Shown here piece by piece: positions 36,001 to 47,542 of a DNA stretch of 64,000 nucleotides. The DNA comes from Plantago ovata (Eukaryota > Streptophyta > Magnoliopsida > Lamiales > Plantaginaceae). The DNA lies in assembly GCA_028274465.1 (NCBI GenBank), contig CM051456.1, positions 118,436,880 through 118,500,879 of the forward strand, written 5' to 3'. The stretch's first letter is position 1. Each line of letters begins with the position of its first letter. Made by a program: the position numbers and the translations under genes. The notes beneath the pieces are model-generated. The model had not been told where the DNA came from. It saw only the letters and a program-made list of their open reading frames with translations, and did no database searches.

Positions 36001-37526
36001 TGTGCTGTTACAGAATATTGAATTGTTACAGTGCCTCTTTCTTCCTGGCCCGTGCAAGTTTTTATTACTTGTGTAATTTTATGTTCTAAAGCTATGATAT
36101 TTTTCCGTTCATGGTGATGTGTTTGTACTAATTTCTGTTCACATGAATCTGCAGGTGGAATTTTAAGGGGTTCTAGAAGGGAAAGATTGTTGAGTAAATT
36201 TGTTGAGAATGAGTGCGAAAAGATAGATAGATTGATGGAGCTCTACTTGAGGTGTGCTTACATCCTTCTCCTGCTTTTGTAGAACCAGGCATTAACTTTT
36301 CTTCTGTTGACATTGCTTGTGTTTAAAATTTTCCTTTTGACATGGTTTGTAGGTATTCCAAGAGAGTTAAAGCAGAAACTGAACGACTTAAACAGCTTGA
36401 TCTCGATGATCTCGAGGTTAGTTGGACATAGATTATTCTCTCTAATCGTTTATGTCAGAGACATGAGTAATTCTCTAAATCTCTATTTATGCTTATCTTG
36501 GTTGCAGATTGATGAAGATGAGATATATGCCAGGAAACTGGATTCTGGTCTCTATACCCTTCAGGTATGTGTGTGCTCCATTGCTCATCTTTTTTGTTAT
36601 TTGAAAGTAATACATATATCCAGGTTTTCTTAATTTTTATTTTATCTCTATCTTGGCAGTTAATTTCTATCATTCTGGGTCATCTTTGGACATCTGAGTA
36701 AGTACTACTGTCTTGCATACTGTTAATTATCAATCTGATCTGTCAAGTTATGATTGTTTTGTTACCTGATTTGCATTTGGTGTCGTCAGGAACCCGCAAA
36801 TGAGAGCCAGAATAGAACTGCTATTGAAGCAGCAGAAGTTAACTAAAAAGGATGTTAAAGATATACTCCAGGTATTGGCCCCTCAACTAATCATTGAGAC
36901 AGTTGCAATTGATCAATCTGCTATGCTCGAATTGTATTTACTTACTCTAAGCGTGTTATTCTGTCCCTTTACTTTGTTATGGGAATGTAGGGTCATGATT
37001 TATGTTATTTAAGGGGTTCATTTCGAGAAAAGATTTCCCATTTCTTTTTCTTTTTCTTTTTTTGTCCTTTTTTTCTTTGAGAATAAAGAGTTCCAGAATT
37101 AAATGTTAGTGGAAACTGCAGTATCTGAACTGAGAAAAACCATAACCCATTGATCCTGTTAAGTGCCAAACATGAGATCCTTCATGGAGCACGGACAAAG
37201 TGAGCCTTAGTGGTATGGTTATTTTAAGAAAAAATCTGTAACACTGGTGACTTTTACTTGGCAAACCCTCAAACTTTGCCAATATAAGGTTCAAACTAGT
37301 GGTGATTGAATCAGTATTTTGTTTTGGTCGTTTCCTAGTTCCAATCCCTCAAATTGAAACATGAATATACTTTATAAGTATGTAATCTTGTAAGTATATT
37401 AATCTGAAGATGTTCGTCGTGAAATGCTTGCAGGAATATCATGACAATATTGGCGATCTGGATGGACCAGAAGAGAAGGAAAGAGCACAGTCGAGGGTTG
37501 CAAGCTTCATTGCAGCTTTTAGATGA
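33076..37526 (+). CDS. CTNNBL1: CTNNBL1-like (beta-catenin-like 1) spliceosome-associated protein, 523 aa
   Basis: Eight exons: 33076-34131, 34385-34469, 36155-36251, 36353-36416, 36508-36564, 36660-36697, 36790-36871 and 37434-37526. The start is the ATG at 33076. The protein has a KRKR nuclear signal near residue 10, then armadillo-type helices (SLGTVNSITSLLNHDNTDIA, LIENNAVELLVQNLYRL, ILAILLQNSVANQKRFGGM), and the conserved C-terminal QMRARIELLLKQQKLTKKDVKDIL and EEKERAQSRVASFIAAF. The animal homologue binds CDC5L in the PRP19 splicing complex, and nuclear action here is inferred. Intron 1 has the donor AAG/GCAAGT. The only alternative GT donor (34127) would create a stop soon after the junction, so a GC-AG intron is required. 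Intron 2 is long (1.7 kb). Confidence 0.93.
34470..36154. other. long intron 2 of the CTNNBL1-like gene
   Basis: This is a 1.7-kb intron with a CTT microsatellite (about 34765-34786). No nested coding gene, RNA gene or transposon end was recognised. Confidence 0.6.
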
Positions 37527-38256
37527 GAGGCTGGCAATTCCTAACGGCAAGCTGATGACATTGTTGTATTTGTCTAGTAATCATCATTTTTGCTTCATCC
37601 AGGGATAGTTGAGCCATTAGGTGTCTTGAGTTGCATTCTAATAGAGAAGTAATTCCTTGACTGGAAGTAATTCGACCTTTTGTATTAAATAAAGATCCAG
37701 TTTGGATTTATTTTGCATGGTCTCATATTTCAGCTACCCAGTTCTGTGCCTCATGAAAAGCATTTGGTGGTGAGGGAGATATTGACAAAAATATGTTATT
37801 TGTTTCCTGTTGTTGAATCTTGAATTTGATCGATTGGTGATAGGATAGTGTCGTTTGGGTTTTGCCTACAGATTATGATACTTGATATTCTACACAATTA
37901 GATGAAGTTTGGTTTATTCTCTGGGAAATTAGAATGGTACACATAATACCTCTACATGAAGTTTGGTTTATTCTCTGGGAAATTAGAATGGTACAAAAAT
38001 GAATGCGGTGACAGACTAATTTAATTAACATCTGACGTGCAAAACATTGAGCTGTTTGATAAGGTACTACCATATACTGTTTCTGCCTAACAAGGGCTAT
38101 AACTTAGTATCCTGTAAAATATACAACAAAAATGGCATAATAATGAAATAATATTAATCAGTTGTCGGGGAAAGAATGTGTGTGATGCATCACTAAGAAT
38201 TCCTCTCAGTCGCCCAACTTTAGTGTTTACATGTATATGGACCATGGAACAAGTTA

Positions 38257-40752
38257 TTACTTCGTCATGAAAGAACTCTTGCAGCTGCAGCCACCCACAG
38301 CACTTGGATTCGTGGAGACCTGAACATAAACAAGGTCAAAGCTTAAGATGGAAGAACAAGTCAATAATAGAAATGACTCAATATTTAACCCAGTGGAGTC
38401 TCCCAATCCAAACAAAAGGAAAGGACAATAACCTTTTTACTAGTTCTAGGTGGTGAGATCACTTAAAATTGCCAAGATAAAGAAAATAACCATAACGAGA
38501 CTCTAGAATATCAGTGGTATATTATGCAGATGATCATTGCCAAATAGCATAAATGAAAAATTGATTATTTTCATCAAATCCACTAGTAGTGTAATTGTTC
38601 AAAGAACTTGTAAATGCATAAAAACGTTGATGCTTCTATAATAGATCTGTGGGCTTAGGTGACCCTTCAAGTACATAGGAAACAGAGAAGAGCAGAAATA
38701 TTATTCAGCCTATAGCATGTAGGATCCAAACTAGCGAGTGGAGCACAGGTGATTGACACAACAGTTGTTCAGCCCAGAGCAAGTATCCAAACGAGTAGTT
38801 AACAATGCATAATACTAACAGGGTTCATATTTCAGGTGCTGCTAAGTGCTACACCATATATACAATTCCTCATCCTAAGAATAAATCTGTAATGCTTGTT
38901 GTAAATCATGGATATTCATATAGTTGTTATACATTCACACATAGTAGCTTGACTAGAACTTCTGCAGCATTAAAGGATAGTATATGGTTTTACATCAATG
39001 AAGTATCACAAGACATTTTCTTTTTGCAGGCCATGTTTGAGCTTTAAAGAAATCATGAAATAACCTCCAACCAACAAGAGTATCCTTCTGAGAAACGTAG
39101 CTAACCAAGACTTAATGAGTTAATGGACAAGTGTAGTATTAACTAATAACATACACGGGGAGAAGATGTGTGGGAGGGCACCAAAAAAAAAAAAGCCAGG
39201 ACATTTAAAAATAGGATGAGTTTAGATAAATCATTTTAAATATGAGTTGAATTGGGAGAATCGAAATCTCATCCTAGATCAATGCCATGAGCTGCAGCAA
39301 ATCATACTTGGTCCTAACTCCTAACGTTAACACTTAGGGAGGAAACAGTTTGACAGAACTGTTATTTCGCACATTAGAATCTTCATATGGAAACACGTAG
39401 TGGTGCAATATAGAAATTTCATAGAGAGAGTAGATTGTCATCAAACTTCTGAAGATCATTGCTTAAAGATGACAATACTTGCACATGAAAGTACTTCACA
39501 GTCACGCATCAATATAGCCCAGAACCAAATAGCTTCATACATATCATAAAACTGAAGAAAGTCAACCGGACTCTACCCTTTTCCACATATTGGTCACTTA
39601 TCATGTTCGCATGATACCAGCAATAGCAGTCAGTATCAATACTCTTAACAACAATACAGACCACAAACAGCCATGAAAGATAAGAACAAACATAGATGCA
39701 GACTGAACAATATACTATGGATACTTAAGGGTTCATATCCTACTCAGTCCGAGTTTGCACAAGTCAACTAATTTTAAGGACTTCAGTGAAAGAAATTATT
39801 ACACCAGGAGACAGAACAAAAGTAAGACATGATTAACTCCCAAAATAAATGGATTTGAAGCTACCTATCCGACGTAGCAAGCAGTGAGAAATGAACAAAC
39901 ACATTTTCCAATTTTAGATTATCACAATTAATCAACATTACTAATACTCCTGCCCTATAGATGCAACATATTCAATCTTAAATAACAACAGGCCTGGCAA
40001 AGTTACTTTAGAGAAAAAATAAGGCAACATCAAAAAATAACCTGGAAAGCAGACCGTATGAGCTCCTCCACATAATCAATGGTGGCACCCTTCACGAAGT
40101 CGAAGGAAACATTATCAACTACCAATTTCACTCCATCTTGCTCAAATACCCTACAATAGCGTAGAATTATCAGTGGAAAGTCATTTAATATATACCAAAG
40201 ATCATAATCACAACACAAAAAAACTGAAGAAAGCGGATAACCTATCATCATTATTGGTCTTATCATCAAGTGAAAAGTTATACTGGAAACCAGAGCAACC
40301 ACCGGCTTCGATACTTAAGCGGAGAAGCGTTTTACTAGCCTCATCCGCCTGTAACTCCTTAATTCTCTGCACAATAACACATCTAACTTCAATCTCAACA
40401 ACATCAAACCATCATACAAAAAGCTCACAAACTCAGAAACAGCAAATTGATACAAAAATTCACAAATACGAACTTGTGCGAAAACTAATGTGAAAAAATC
40501 AAAATGAATTTAGAATCAAATCACCTAAAAAACTCAATAGATTCATCGAATTGAAAACAACAACTAGAAAGTAGAAATTACCCTAACGCAGCTTTCAGTC
40601 ATCTGTATGGCTTCAGGCGAAGATGAAGATGACGGTGAATTGGCGGTAGATTCTCGGAGGGCGTTCGACGAGCTAAGAAGGCGAGAATTATGGCGAATCC
40701 GAGCAGATAAGTAAGGAACAAAGCGTTGGATTAGCGATCGCGATGTGGTCAT
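38257..40752 (-). CDS. ISCA2: mitochondrial ISCA2-like Fe-S cluster assembly protein, 155 aa
   Basis: Four exons: 40582-40752, 40242-40366, 40042-40150 and 38257-38319, separated by a 1.7-kb last intron. The N-terminus is rich in Arg and Ser ([20 protein letters not shown]) with few acidic residues, a typical mitochondrial presequence. The A-type carrier domain follows, with the three cluster-binding cysteines in the usual places: Cys81 in [10 protein letters not shown], and Cys146 and Cys148 in [13 protein letters not shown]-type proteins pass [4Fe-4S] clusters to mitochondrial enzymes. It is tail-to-tail with the CTNNBL1-like gene and all key residues are present. Confidence 0.92.
38340..40030. 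other. long last intron of the ISCA2-like gene
   Basis: The 1.7-kb intron (38320-40041) is AT-rich. I see no nested gene or transposon ends in it. Confidence 0.55.
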
Positions 40753-41334
40753 GGTGAAGTTTTTCTCCTTCTTCAGGAGAACATTCTGGTGATTGGTTAC
40801 TGATGGAGAAGGAATTGATTATGCGAAACGAATTTGTTCTCTGGAACTTGAATAAGAAGAAGATGAAATGTTGAAATTTCTTTCCTCCACGAAAATGGAG
40901 CTAACTCTTGCCGTGTTGGGTCGGTTATTTGTTTACCGGGTTGTGACCTGTGAATTGTTTACCGGTTATGGTCACTCAATTGGAATTGGGTTGTATTTCG
41001 AATCCTGTGACCGAGTGTTCGTATTCCTTTAATTTGTGTACGTTTGGTTCGTATTCCGTTAAAATTTGTGCTCGTTTGGTACGTATTCCGTTAAAATTTG
41101 TGCTTGTTTGGTTCGTATTCCTTAAATATCAGAACATTTTATCCGTGTACAGTTCCACAGTTCCTTAAAATTTCACTAACTTCGTATTCATTAGAGTTTT
41201 GTGTTTCGTTCATTTAATCGTTTGTTTGTATTTAAAATACAAGAAAATGTTCAACTTAAAAAAAAAAAAAAAAAATAGACAAACCAATCCTTCATGTTCC
41301 CATAAGCCAACTTCAACAAGGATCAAATGCCCCT

Positions 41335-44175
41335 TCAAGTCTCAGTTTCTGGATCACATACCTCATGATAAACCAAGTCATTCATTTCATTCAAGACCTC
41401 GAGATCTTCCGGATCGGGCAGAGATTGAATGCAACAATTTTCGAGGTTACTCAGAAATGGTTTCTTTGGAACGGGTACAAACTTTACAACCCAACCAATC
41501 AGCCATGTCATAGATGCTATGGCAACACATACCCCCCACTGCTTCAAGCTTAACCGCTTCGTATGCCTAGATAAACCTGGAACCTCTACCAACAGAACCT
41601 GCAGGAACATCATTAGGCAAGTGTTGTGAAATAACCCCTTATTCTTGTGAATCCCTTTGAATATGTTCCCCTTATCCATCTCCCTGGAATTGAACATGCT
41701 GAAAACTTGGCAAAGCACGTAAGTATTGGAGACCAATGTGTCGCATAGCTGCTTGTCCACTTTAAAAACCGACATGCTGTGGAATTGTAAGGTCAAGATA
41801 ATAACTATTTGGTACAGTGCCTGCGCCAAAAGGTTTCTCCACATGATGTTTGTGATTATAGGTTCGCTTCGTGCAATAGGTGGATCATGCATAAGGTCTT
41901 CACATGGTTGCTCGATAGCCAATGCCACAACACCTAGCCTTTTGACAATGAACCCTATCCATAACAGCTGAGATGTTGTCAGAGGGACGTCGTTGCCTGA
42001 AACTACTGCTACAAAGTTCACTACCAGGATCGATATATCAACGCTCAGTTGAAACTGGATATACTTCCTGATGTTGCTGTACATGCATCTCCCCCAGAGC
42101 AGGACTGTGTCTATGGAGGAGAAACCGCGGTCTAAGATTACAATATCTGAGATTGCTTTTCCTCTCTGAATTCCCACTGAAAGGCTTACATCAGCTTCTT
42201 TAAATGCAGGTGCATCATTTATTCCATCACCTATTAACGCCACCACATGACCCTTCTGTTTCAGGCATTTTACCATGAATAGCTTGTCTTCAGGTGATGA
42301 TCTTGCCACGATGCGAATGGTATCAACAATGTCTTGTAGTTCCTCAACAGTGTAGTTTTTTAGTTCACTGCCTTGTATTGCTTTCTCGATGTCAGTTTGA
42401 TTGTTCGCATCAAGTATCCTGCAGTCCGTGGCTATGGCCTTGGCCGTGAACATGCTGTCACCAGTGATCATTGTGATACCAATCCCAGAAACTCTGCAAG
42501 ATTCGATGCTTTTTCTTACATTTTCCCTGCAAGGATTCTTCATACCAATGATTCCGAGTAATATAAGGTCCCTCTTGCTTAGATCTTCATTTGATAAAGA
42601 TTTCCCAGGTAGAATTTCTGTGTAAGCAAATGCAAGGCACTGCAAACTGCTTGCAGCCATTCCTTGGATGATCTGCAGTAAGTGGGATCTTTCGGTTTCA
42701 TCCAGGCTCTTCAAGTCTCCAGAAGGTTCGTGATAACTCGAACACATGGCCAGCACCAACTCAGCAGCCCCCTTCTGGTGCATATATATGTTATTACCAG
42801 TCTTCCTTCTGATGAAAACCCCACTTTTTTTCTTCTGCGGATTGAACGATTTGACGTTTAGAATGACGTAATCTTGCTTCAACTTATTGATATCCATTTT
42901 CAAATCCTGAACAGCCCAGGATAGAATCGCCCTGTCGATTGGACTGCCAAAAGGCTCAACTAATCCAGGTTCAAGTACATGTAAGTTACCTGCATTGTTG
43001 AAAGCCGCTCCCTGATGGAATAATTCGAGAACACCACCAGAGATAACTTGTGAGAAATCTTGCTCAATTTCTTCATGCGCCACCCAGAACTTGGTCACAT
43101 TCATCTGATCCGAAGTGAACGTGCCTGTCTTGTTTGTGCAGATAACTGTTGTTGAGCCCATTGCTTCACAGGCTGAAAATTTCCGTACAATGGCTTGATT
43201 AGCCCTCATGTGGTTCAAGGAATTCACGAGCGTTAGCTTAAAAGCTAAATCAAAGCCTCCAGGGACCGCAACAATTAGAATGCTTGTAAGTGCAGAAATT
43301 ACTCTCGACACGAAGTTGAAAATATTAAGCATATTGTACTTGTCCCGGTTTTCTGCTTTTTCTGTAAAATGATGAATTATCATCACCAGAAGAAGTACAG
43401 GAGCCAGAAAATAGCCAATTTTTCTGATGAAAGAAGCTAGTTTGTCGAGTCGCTTTTGCATTGGTGTCTGTACAATGGAATCAACAGCATTTGAGACCAT
43501 TCCCACAGATGTAATTAGCATTCTGCAATATCCATGAGTCACATCTGAGCCTGATAACAAGAATGGATTGTCAGTCGAGTTTACATTTGCAGGAATCCTC
43601 TCACCAGTCATGCTAGATTCATCTACTTGAAGTGAGTACCCATCAATGAATAGCCCGTCTGCAGGGACTTGATCTCCAGTCCTCAAGAAAACAACATCTC
43701 CAACAACCAAATCGAAAACAGAAATCTCTTTCCTCTTCCCATTCCTCACAACATCAAACTTGACGTTGTTATTCATCTTCGACAACTCCAACAGCTGCCT
43801 TTGGTGGTGGAACTTTTTGTATGCATACACAAGTACCAGTACAAGCACCAGAAAGATATTGCTAGCACCGTCATACCAACCATCTCGTGGACCATTTTCC
43901 AGGACACCAAAGACCATGGAGAGTATGCTAGAGGCCAGGAGGATGAGAACTGTGATGTCACAGAAACATTCAACCACAAAATGCACCAGTCTTTTAAGGT
44001 GAGGCTTCTTGTAAGTGTTGGAGCCAAATTTCTGACACCTTTTTCTGAGATCATCTTTATCGCCATGGATTCCGTTTTCTATGTTGGTATTAAGAATCAG
44101 GGCTATGGCTTCTACACCACCACAGTTTTGGAGCTCATCTAAGTTCTTGTTTTTTACAAGTTCTACGTACTCCAT
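41335..44175 (-). CDS. type IIB Ca2+-ATPase-like protein lacking catalytic and Ca2+-binding residues, 946 aa
   Basis: A single uninterrupted exon encodes a P-type pump related to plant ACA12/ACA13, which are also intronless. Kept features are an actuator loop (DESSMTGERIP), the nucleotide-domain KGAAELVLAMCS, the hinge MITGDSMFTAKAIATDCRIL and GDGINDAPAFKEADVSLS. The phosphorylation motif, normally DKTGTLT, reads NKTGTFT with Asn348 (codon AAC at 43132-43134). The M4 motif PEGL is PGGF (Gly306). In M6 the usual N-x3-D Ca2+ ligands are Gly741 and Lys745. The N-terminus starts about 70-90 residues shorter than in ACA12/13, removing most of the calmodulin-binding autoinhibitory region. Transport seems impossible by the known mechanism. 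Either a non-pumping role or recent relaxation of constraint is likely. Confidence 0.9.
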   Translation of the reverse strand: MEYVELVKNKNLDELQNCGGVEAIALILNTNIENGIHGDKDDLRKRCQKFGSNTYKKPHLKRLVHFVVECFCDITVLILLASSILSMVFGVLENGPRDGWYDGASNIFLVLVLVLVYAYKKFHHQRQLLELSKMNNNVKFDVVRNGKRKEISVFDLVVGDVVFLRTGDQVPADGLFIDGYSLQVDESSMTGERIPANVNSTDNPFLLSGSDVTHGYCRMLITSVGMVSNAVDSIVQTPMQKRLDKLASFIRKIGYFLAPVLLLVMIIHHFTEKAENRDKYNMLNIFNFVSRVISALTSILIVAVPGGFDLAFKLTLVNSLNHMRANQAIVRKFSACEAMGSTTVICTNKTGTFTSDQMNVTKFWVAHEEIEQDFSQVISGGVLELFHQGAAFNNAGNLHVLEPGLVEPFGSPIDRAILSWAVQDLKMDINKLKQDYVILNVKSFNPQKKKSGVFIRRKTGNNIYMHQKGAAELVLAMCSSYHEPSGDLKSLDETERSHLLQIIQGMAASSLQCLAFAYTEILPGKSLSNEDLSKRDLILLGIIGMKNPCRENVRKSIESCRVSGIGITMITGDSMFTAKAIATDCRILDANNQTDIEKAIQGSELKNYTVEELQDIVDTIRIVARSSPEDKLFMVKCLKQKGHVVALIGDGINDAPAFKEADVSLSVGIQRGKAISDIVILDRGFSSIDTVLLWGRCMYSNIRKYIQFQLSVDISILVVNFVAVVSGNDVPLTTSQLLWIGFIVKRLGVVALAIEQPCEDLMHDPPIARSEPIITNIMWRNLLAQALYQIVIILTLQFHSMSVFKVDKQLCDTLVSNTYVLCQVFSMFNSREMDKGNIFKGIHKNKGLFHNTCLMMFLQVLLVEVPGLSRHTKRLSLKQWGVCVAIASMTWLIGWVVKFVPVPKKPFLSNLENCCIQSLPDPEDLEVLNEMNDLVYHEVCDPETET

Positions 44176-45231
44176 GCAGTAGAAATCTGTGTTGAGTATG
44201 AGTGATTAATGAGTTCAACTGCAAAGCTCTTTAAGAACACTGAAGACCTTGCTCAAAAAATTCCTATACGCGTTCATTTAGTAGTGAACTTTAACCTCTA
44301 GGGATAAAAACAAAATACATACTGTGATACTACCGAAGTGGACAAGCCCTGTCTATCTCAGGACTGCTTCTTTCTGAACCTTAAAAATAGAATTAACTTT
44401 TTGCAAACGTTAGTACCAAAGAGGCAAAGATATATATATTCCTCAGAATGTATATGATAGCTAAGATTAAATAAATAAATATAAAATGAAAATATAAAAA
44501 GAACTTCCTATTGAATGATACAAACCTTCCTACAAAATCAGTTTGTTCTCAGAACCAGTCATCAAGTGAATTTGCTGTGTTGAATTAAAATCTTAAAATC
44601 GAAAAACAAGAGTACATTTTGGTTTCCTCAGGAAATTAAGTTGTTTCTATTTCCATATAATCCAGATTGATTACGCATTTACGCGTTTCCAAGTCCATGT
44701 TTGACATTGTTGAGTAGGGCTGAGGATTAGGATCACTACATAAGTTATAAACATAAGCCAAATGTCTGTAGATATGTTCCATGAAATTTGTACAAGATAA
44801 ACCTATACTATTACTTTCTTGTTTTGGTCAGTAAAGATATGAAAATCTTATCTATAATCTATGTCATATACTAATGCTATCTGCTATACATGAGGCGGCG
44901 AATACATGCATTCTCTGGTTCATGTTTTTTCGCACGTGTTTGTGACTAGGAAAGCGTATCCAATTACTTAGCTAGCTACCTGACAGTTAGGAAACTGTTA
45001 GAAGCAATGGTGAACTAACTGCCTTTTTTCCATGATCATCTCATTTGCATGATAACAGTACATGCTCTAAAACAGGAGCAACATGAGAATCGTATGTTTC
45101 AGCCTAACGGCATAGTTTCTTGATTTTCTTGAATTTGCAACAAATATTTATCTACAACATCACTACTTCTTAATAAAAGTGCATATATAAGACAATTAGA
45201 ATAATCCTTTTGATACTAAATAAGTCAAACA
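44176..45231. promoter_or_regulatory. shared intergenic region between divergent ATPase-like and NIP genes
   Basis: The 1056 bp separating two divergent start codons must contain both promoters unless one gene starts further upstream. TATA-like stretches occur at about 45182-45190 toward the NIP and 44430-44442 nearer the ATPase-like gene. No specific factor-binding sites are claimed. Confidence 0.4.
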
Positions 45232-46487
45232 ATGAAGAGCCAGGATTCATCTTCACATGATGATATCTCAGAAAGTACATCAACAAGCATCGGGCCTAAA
45301 GAAGATGTGGAATTACAACATACTGCCACATCACGCGATGAAAATGCAGAAAAAATTAAAGTTTTGTGGGGACTAATAGACAGGAAGATAGTACGGAAGG
45401 TAAGAATCAAACAGTAATGTCTGATTGGAATAAAAAGTTTCTGATATCATTTGAACTTGCAGGTTATTGCAGAGGCACTAGGAACATTCATGCTGGTGTT
45501 TTGTATTAACGGGATAATGGCAAACCTAAAACTAATGGGAGTTGAAACCGGGCTATTGGAATACGCAGCAACAGCAGGTTTAACAGTAATCGTCATAGTG
45601 TTCTCCTTAGGTACCATTTCTGGTGGGCATGTTAATCCAGCTGTAACAATCGCCTTTGCAACGATTGGTCCATTTCCATGGTCCGAGGTAAAGAACATTC
45701 AAATTCTATTGTTACAAGTTAAATTCGTCTTACTTACAGCTGGCTGTTCTCATTTTCGCTCTTGTTCCTTCTTTATTACTTGAAAGGTTCCTCTTTACAT
45801 ACTTGGACAAGTAGGTGGTTCGGTTCTGGCTACGTATTGTGGACAGTTCGTGTATGGACTTAAACCAAACATAGCGATGACAGTACCACTTCATGGACTC
45901 AAAGCAGCCTTTTGTGTGGAGTTCATTGCAACTTTCATCATTCTGTTCTTGATTACATCCCTAATCAGAGAATCTCAACCGGTATGCAATTTCTAGATTT
46001 TTAACAAATATCTTTTTGACCTGACCGACTTACCTCACGCAACTGAAATTAAGTTTTTCTTGTTTTAGCCAAAAGAGTCATCTGGATTTGTTGTTGGAGT
46101 ATCCATTGCCTTGGGAGTTCTTATCACAGGGTAAACATGGAACTACAAGCCTAATATCCATTTAGCAACTATGTTTAAACCGAAGCCTAATGTGAACTTT
46201 TTAGTCAGTATTAACTTCACATGATATCAACTTGCAGGCCTATTTCAGGAGGATCAATGAATCCAGCAAGATCGCTAGGACCTGCTCTCGTGTCATGGAG
46301 ATTTGAACACGTGTGGATATATCTTGTGGCCCCGACTTTAGGAGCCATTTCTGGTGTTGCTGCATACCGGATTCTACGTCTAAAAGGCTGGTCTTGTGAC
46401 TTTGTTCAAGCACCGAGGGCTGTTCCAGTAAATGTTCAAGCACCCAAGGCTCTTCTCAATAAATCACAACTCATTGTATTAGAGTAA
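45232..46487 (+). CDS. NIP-type aquaporin, 299 aa
   Basis: Five exons (45232-45399, 45463-45687, 45787-45981, 46069-46130, 46238-46487) join in frame. This is the usual exon pattern of nodulin-26-like intrinsic proteins. A hydrophilic N-terminus of about 55 residues precedes the first helix (VIAEALGTFMLVFCINGIM). Both pore motifs are intact: SGGHVNPAVT (NPA at 114-116) and SGGSMNPARSLGP (NPA at 225-227, with the filter Arg228). Judged by eye, the helix-2 filter position is Ala (AATAGL) rather than the Trp of NIP1-type channels, which would allow a wider pore. NIPs carry glycerol, boric acid, silicic acid, arsenite or ammonia across membranes. The substrate here is not settled. Confidence 0.92.
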
Positions 46488-47540
46488 AAACAAGATTATG
46501 AATAGCAATAACAATAGCAGAATGTATGTAGATATATATATCAACCTGGAAAAAGCAAATATATCATTACAATTACAAGACATGTATAGCTGGTAGATAT
46601 ATAATATCTCCTTTTAGAAACAGATAGCACATTGTTCATTGAATAACAGATACATTATATTGTTCTTACAGATTTTCGTCATTTGTCCACTTTGTTTTAA
46701 TGAAACTATTAAAGCCTAACTGTAAGATATACTCTTGCAGGGGTCATACATATCATGACATTGGTAATTGGTTTATGAGTACATCAAACATTTAAAAGGT
46801 AGATTGTAATATCAACCACGGGATAAAAGTATTTTATTTTGATAACAACAGGATAAATATTAAATGCATTATAATAAGTAGATCATTCATTTAACATGGT
46901 ATGACTATGAGGCAATTTGGGTGTTTATTGAATCAGTTAGCTAGTGATCCGGTCAAAAGTTGAAATATCATACCAAGATACGTGTATATTTATGATTCGG
47001 ATCCCTTACACGGTGCGTTCAAGTTGCAACCAACTTTTATTTATTTCTAGTTGAGTCCTTCAGTCCCCGATTACTTCATCTGTTTTTCACGTCCAAGCTT
47101 TCAACTTCGAATTCGAATAGAGAAACGTCTTGGAACTACTAAATATTGTGTTTAGCAAAACCAACATGTAGATGATTAGGCACCTGAAATGGATAGTTAC
47201 AAACCTAGCCAAATTTTAATCGAGGTATTCAGATTTCAGCAAACTTATAAATTAACCAACTCATTTGCAAGATAGAATATAAAGTGGAAAAAAAGAAAGA
47301 AAAAAAGGAAGACGCTAAATTGTTTATAATGATTTAAATAAACTACAATTTTTAAATTATAAAAAAGTGACCATAAATTAGGTGTATACGCTCATACACT
47401 GGAATTGATCATAAAAGTATATAGGATCCTACACTGTAAGATATCATGAAGTGTAGAGTTAGGTCTTATACTGGGATTGACCGTAAAAGTTTACAACATG
47501 TGATCTATACTAAAAAGAAACGGTCATCTTTGCTCTTTGG
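46488..47540. other. intergenic downstream of NIP
   Basis: AT-rich spacer with two imperfect copies of a short unit containing ATACACTGGAATTGATCATAAAAGT near 47395 and 47470. No gene is recognised. Confidence 0.45.
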
Positions 47541-47542
47541 TA

